This document shows positions 16,176 to 19,332 of a stretch of 19,332 nucleotides of DNA, in pieces. Source of the DNA: Gracilimonas sp031580945 (lineage in GTDB: Bacteria > Bacteroidota > Rhodothermia > Balneolales > Balneolaceae); contig JAVLBT010000045.1 of NCBI GenBank assembly GCA_031580945.1, forward strand, positions 1 to 19,332, read 5' to 3'. The position numbers and the translations under genes are program-made. The notes under the pieces are model-generated. The model was not told where the DNA came from, did not search any database, and saw nothing but the letters and a program-made list of their open reading frames with translations. How positions within the stretch are numbered: the stretch's first letter is position 1; each line of letters begins with the position of its first letter.

Positions 16176-17255
16176 ATGACGGTACTACTTTTTATTCTTG
16201 GTTTGGTAATGCTAATTGCCGGGGCAGAATTATTTCTGAATTCTGTTGATAAATTTGGGTTAGCCTGGAGTGTATCGCCCGTAGTCATGGGTTTGACGGT
16301 GGTGGCTTTTGCTACCGGGGCCCCCGAACTGGCTATTAGTTTGCAGGCTGCTGCAGAGGGGAAGCCGGATCTTGTTTTAGGGAATATCCTGGGAAGTAAT
16401 ATTGCAAACATTTTGCTGATCTTAGGTATTGCAGGATTGGCAAAACCTCTGAATATTACCAATCGGATCATAAAAATAGACGTTCCGGTTGTTATTGGAG
16501 CCAGCGTATTATTATACATTTTGGCGATGGATGGTTCATTAACTCCTATAGATGGTTTTATCATCTTAACCGCTTTGGTAGTCTACTCTTTATTCATATA
16601 CCGACAGATCAAAAAAGATCGGCAAGTAAACAGGGCAAGGAACGAGGAAAATCCCTCCAAATTAGATGAGCCCGTAACCGCCTGGTTTTATACCAAGTAT
16701 GTTTTGATCTTATTGGTAGGGCTGGTATTTATCGTGCTTGGATCGCGATGGATGGTCGATTCAGCCGTTGAAATTGCTGGAGTTCTTGGGATTTCCGAGC
16801 TTATCATAGGACTTACGATCGTTTCTATTGGAACCTCGTTACCAGAGGTGGCAACTTCGCTATCCGCAGTTCGGAATAATGATTCTGACACGGCCGTAGC
16901 AAACGTTATGGGCAGTAATCTCTACAATATTTTTCTTACCCTTGGACTCACCATTGTAGTAGCACCGGGCGCTTTATCTGTATCACCAGACGCACTTAAA
17001 TTGGATATGCCCATCATGATTGGAGTAGCTATTGCGTGTCTACCATTATTCTGGCCGGGGAAACAATTGGGCCGTATAGAAGCAGCTGGCTTTCTATTCT
17101 ATTACATGGCTTATATGGCTTACCTGGTGCTGATCGCTATTCAGCATCCATTAAAAGATACCATGGAATGGTGGATGGTCTGGCTGATCATGCCTTTAAC
17201 AGTTGTACTCATCATTACAAAATTTGGAATGGATTACAAAAGAGAGCGCCTGTAG
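16176..17255 (+). CDS. Calcium/sodium antiporter (CaCA family, YrbG-like)
   Basis: A 359-residue inner-membrane exchanger with about ten hydrophobic segments. It shows the two inverted alpha-repeats of the CaCA family: GLTVVAFATGAPELAISLQAA with GNILGSNIANI at about 39-80, and GLTIVSIGTSLPEVATSLSA with ANVMGSNLYNI at about 212-254. The conserved acidic ion ligands are Glu51 and Glu224. A charged cytoplasmic loop (RQIKKDRQVNRARNEEN) separates the halves. Family members extrude Ca2+ in exchange for Na+ (or K+); ion selectivity here is inferred. The start is put at the ATG at 16176, because a TTG start at 16149 would precede the first helix with nine extra residues and lie on the candidate promoter. 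The 3' end faces the hexosaminidase gene over a 144-bp gap in which I see no clear terminator. Confidence 0.92.
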   Translation: MTVLLFILGLVMLIAGAELFLNSVDKFGLAWSVSPVVMGLTVVAFATGAPELAISLQAAAEGKPDLVLGNILGSNIANILLILGIAGLAKPLNITNRIIKIDVPVVIGASVLLYILAMDGSLTPIDGFIILTALVVYSLFIYRQIKKDRQVNRARNEENPSKLDEPVTAWFYTKYVLILLVGLVFIVLGSRWMVDSAVEIAGVLGISELIIGLTIVSIGTSLPEVATSLSAVRNNDSDTAVANVMGSNLYNIFLTLGLTIVVAPGALSVSPDALKLDMPIMIGVAIACLPLFWPGKQLGRIEAAGFLFYYMAYMAYLVLIAIQHPLKDTMEWWMVWLIMPLTVVLIITKFGMDYKRERL

Positions 17256-17399
17256 AGCTGGATCCGTACTAACCAGACTGAAATAATTTCCACAGTTCAA
17301 GTTATTTCAAAAACGGCTGCTGGTTTGAGAAACCCCAAAATAGATCACTGCTAATGATTACACACCGATTACTAATTATTACCTTACTGAAAGTAATTT

Positions 17400-19052
17400 T
17401 CATTTTTTGTAGTGTGGTGCGTAATTAACGTCCAGTATATCCAAACGCTCGAAATGAGTTTGTAAGCGCGTCAGAAATTCTAACCAGTTCTTATTCTCGA
17501 CAGGTGTCCAAAGTACCTCAGACAAAGCCGCAGCCCGCGGATAAGCCATGTATTCAACTTTATCGCCAGAGTGAATGTATTCCGTCCACACGTTACCCTG
17601 GGATCCCAGTACAAGTTTAGCTTCTTCACTGTTAAGTTCATCTGGGATCGGTTCATAAAAGTACACATCTTCCACAGTTGTAAATCCACCGATGGCCAAA
17701 GGCTCGGTTTCCGGGTCCGCCTGGAAATGATCATAATAATTAGAGCTCCATGGGGTCATAATAACATCATGTCCCATTTTTGCGGCTTCAATACCGCCTT
17801 TTTCGCCTCGCCAGCTCATGACCGTTGCTCGGGGTGCCAATCCACCTTCAAGGATCTCGTCCCAGCCTATGATCTGACGTCCATGCTCGTTCAGAAACTC
17901 TTCAATTCTCTGAATAAAATAACTCTGTAATTCATGCTCATCCTTCAGGTTTTCCCTCTTGATCACATCCTGTGCAAAGGTGCTTTCTTCCCATTGAACT
18001 TTTGGTGCTTCATCTCCGCCAATGTGAATGTATTCACTTGGGAAAAGCTCCATCACTTCGGTAAGTACATCTTCCAGAAATTCAAAAGTTTTTTCTTTCG
18101 GGCAATAAATATCTTCAAATATTCCCCAGGTTGATTGCACATGGTATTCCTTATCGAAACAGCCAAACTCGGGATAGGCTGCAAGTGCTGCACTTGAGTG
18201 GCCCGGCATCTCAATTTCAGGGATGATCGTAATATGTCTCTCTTGTGCATATTGCACTACATCACGGATCTCATCCTGAGTGTAATACCCACCATAGGGT
18301 ACATTATCATAGCGGCCTGTGCCGTACCTTCCAATAAGAGTGGAATCTCTCCATGCACCAATTTCCGTCAATTTGGGATATTTCTTGATCTCAATGCGCC
18401 AGCCCTGATCTTCCGTTAAGTGCCAGTGAAATCGATTCATTTTGTGCATAGCCAACAGGTCGATATACTTTTTGACGAACTCTACAGGAAAAAAGTGTCG
18501 GGCTACATCCAAATGCATACCCCGATATTCAAACCTTGGATAATCTTCGATCTCTATAGCGGGTAATGACCAATCCTGATTCTTAGGAGCAAGGGCCGGA
18601 AGCTGGTGTTCTATAACAGGAGGGAAGAGCTGTCTGAATGTTTGAACTCCATAAAAAAGTCCGGCCGTATTCGGTGCAGAAATTCGAACTTCTTCAGAAG
18701 TAATAGAAAGTAGATATCCTTCGGGATGATCGATGTTTGAGTTGGAATTAAGGTCAAGAATGATCTTGGTATTGGTATCTTGCTCGGCTGTAGATAGATC
18801 TCTGATTTCATGGTCCATCCATGTCGCAGAAAAGACAAGCTCATTTATATACTCTCCTAAAAATTGCATCTCTTTCGTCTTTTCTGAAAGGTAAATACTG
18901 GATTGTTCTGAAAGTTCAAATTGCCCTTCTCCTGCTTGGTATGAAACCGGTTTGGGAATGACATCAATAGGATAAGGGGCCTGAAAAGCAAAAAGAGCGT
19001 CTCCAGTGAATATGAATATAAAACTAAGGCTGAGTAAGATTCTGCTAAGCAT
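17400..19052 (-). CDS. Secreted GH20 beta-N-acetylhexosaminidase
   Basis: A 550-residue exported glycoside hydrolase. Residues 1-23 form a signal peptide (MLSRILLSLSFIFIFTGDALFA). The GH20b N-terminal domain spans about 30-165 (DVIPKPVSYQ, GYLLSITSEEVRISAPNTAGLFYGVQTFRQLF). The GH20 TIM barrel follows from about 180 (RFEYRGMHLDVARHFF, MNRFHWHLTEDQGWRIEIKKYPKL, IPEIEMPGHSSAAL). The catalytic pair Asp347-Glu348 lies in HIGGDEAPK, and the substrate-binding Trp motifs (WDEILEGGLAP, VMSWRGEKGG, GSQGNVWTEYI) are intact. It removes terminal GlcNAc or GalNAc by substrate-assisted catalysis, as in chitin-oligomer or glycan use. No lipobox is seen. The ATG at 19052 is preferred to a TTG at 19133, which would put 27 residues before the signal peptide. 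A gap of 113 bp separates it from the gene upstream on the same strand. Confidence 0.95.
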   Translation of the reverse strand: MLSRILLSLSFIFIFTGDALFAFQAPYPIDVIPKPVSYQAGEGQFELSEQSSIYLSEKTKEMQFLGEYINELVFSATWMDHEIRDLSTAEQDTNTKIILDLNSNSNIDHPEGYLLSITSEEVRISAPNTAGLFYGVQTFRQLFPPVIEHQLPALAPKNQDWSLPAIEIEDYPRFEYRGMHLDVARHFFPVEFVKKYIDLLAMHKMNRFHWHLTEDQGWRIEIKKYPKLTEIGAWRDSTLIGRYGTGRYDNVPYGGYYTQDEIRDVVQYAQERHITIIPEIEMPGHSSAALAAYPEFGCFDKEYHVQSTWGIFEDIYCPKEKTFEFLEDVLTEVMELFPSEYIHIGGDEAPKVQWEESTFAQDVIKRENLKDEHELQSYFIQRIEEFLNEHGRQIIGWDEILEGGLAPRATVMSWRGEKGGIEAAKMGHDVIMTPWSSNYYDHFQADPETEPLAIGGFTTVEDVYFYEPIPDELNSEEAKLVLGSQGNVWTEYIHSGDKVEYMAYPRAAALSEVLWTPVENKNWLEFLTRLQTHFERLDILDVNYAPHYKK

Positions 19053-19165
19053 AGATTTAGGGTATCTCTGAATTTCTTGTGAAGAAGATAATAGGATGAA
19101 CTCAATTTTGAATACTTTTTTTATCTCGGCCAAATAGTAACAAAAATCAGGGTTTTGTGATTGAG

Positions 19166-19332
19166 CTATTTCCTGGCCTTTTCTTCCTTCTCTTTAAGCA
19201 CATAATTCACAAATAAGAATTCTAACGCAGCTGCCTCATAGCCACTCCAGTTTTGGATGAGTTCCTGGAAACGTTCTTCAGAGGTATTATGAGGATCTTC
19301 CCCATAACTCCAGATGATCCACCGGCGCAGTC
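19166..19332 (-). CDS. C-terminal end of an unrecognised gene (partial)
   Basis: Reading the minus strand from 19330 gives 54 codons to a TAG at 19166-19168. The peptide begins LRRWIIWSYGEDPHNTSEER and ends in a Lys/Glu-rich helix (LKEKEEKARK). The start lies beyond the right edge. The acidic/basic helical tail looks like the end of a soluble protein, but I cannot name a family. It is the upstream neighbour of the GH20 gene, on the same strand. Confidence 0.55.
   Translation of the reverse strand, partial: LRRWIIWSYGEDPHNTSEERFQELIQNWSGYEAAALEFLFVNYVLKEKEEKARK

Noticed and set aside
16037..16564. 175-residue open frame on the minus strand overlapping the antiporter gene
   Set aside because: It is antisense to the conserved first alpha-repeat of the antiporter, and its translation is low-complexity and unlike any family.
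17384..17406. Small hairpin TTACT-GAA-AGTAA followed by T-rich sequence after the antiporter gene
   Set aside because: The stem is only 5 bp, AT-rich, with a 3-nt loop, and it runs into the last codons of the hexosaminidase; too weak to call a terminator.
19053..19133. N-terminal extension of the hexosaminidase from a TTG at 19133
   Set aside because: It would place 27 charged residues in front of a well-formed signal peptide that starts at the ATG at 19052.
1..19332. CRISPR arrays, tRNA or rRNA genes, insertion sequences, phage genes
   Set aside because: No regularly spaced repeats, no tRNA-like cloverleaf sequence, and no transposase or integrase frames were seen on either strand.

Overview
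The window looks like chromosomal DNA from a moderately AT-rich member of the Bacteroidota/Balneolota lineage (a Balneolaceae-like marine heterotroph is my best guess). The reasons are two large secreted proteins ending in type IX secretion (T9SS type A) sorting domains with the NYPNPFNP motif, a TonB-dependent receptor with an N-terminal carboxypeptidase-regulatory-like domain, weak Shine-Dalgarno sites, and at least one TAnnTTTG-type promoter element. No phage, insertion sequence, CRISPR array or RNA gene is visible. The genes are intact apart from those cut by the two edges.

Layout: (1) 1-1524, minus, a TonB-dependent outer-membrane receptor, 3' part missing. (2) 1741-3114, plus, a two-gene pterin operon: a 6-pyruvoyl-tetrahydropterin synthase-type enzyme followed by GTP cyclohydrolase IB (FolE2), closed by a strong terminator that interlocks with the terminator of the opposing gene. 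(3) 3239-10936, a divergent pair of very large secreted enzymes: a 1613-residue 5'-nucleotidase-like protein (minus) and an 869-residue endonuclease/exonuclease/phosphatase-fold nuclease (plus). Both carry T9SS sorting tails and a related tandem OB-like module. Their 246-bp shared upstream region holds a 16-bp palindrome that overlaps a Pho-box-like direct repeat. Together they plausibly degrade extracellular nucleic acid to nucleosides and phosphate. (4) 10967-12007, plus, a double-hotdog acyl-CoA thioesterase.

(5) 12014-16014, minus, a run of small genes: a DUF6940-like protein, a gamma-glutamylcyclotransferase-like protein, a cupin, a Pmp3/YqaE small membrane protein, an OsmC-family protein, an unknown four-helix membrane protein and a secreted metal-dependent amidohydrolase. 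The last four named are closely spaced (5-25 bp) and probably one operon with the amidohydrolase first. (6) 16176-17255, plus, a Ca2+/Na+ antiporter of the YrbG type, divergent from the amidohydrolase. (7) 17400-19052, minus, a secreted GH20 beta-N-acetylhexosaminidase. (8) 19166-19332, minus, the C-terminal end of an unrecognised gene.

The overall theme is scavenging from outside the cell (nucleic acid, amino sugars, probably peptides, TonB-dependent import) with scattered housekeeping genes. The points most worth following up are the divergent nucleotidase/nuclease locus with its candidate operator, the nucleotidase's altered metal-binding motifs, and the animal-type PTPS signature next to FolE2. 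Start sites of four genes are better placed at internal ATG codons than at the upstream TTG or ATG codons that give the longest reading frames.
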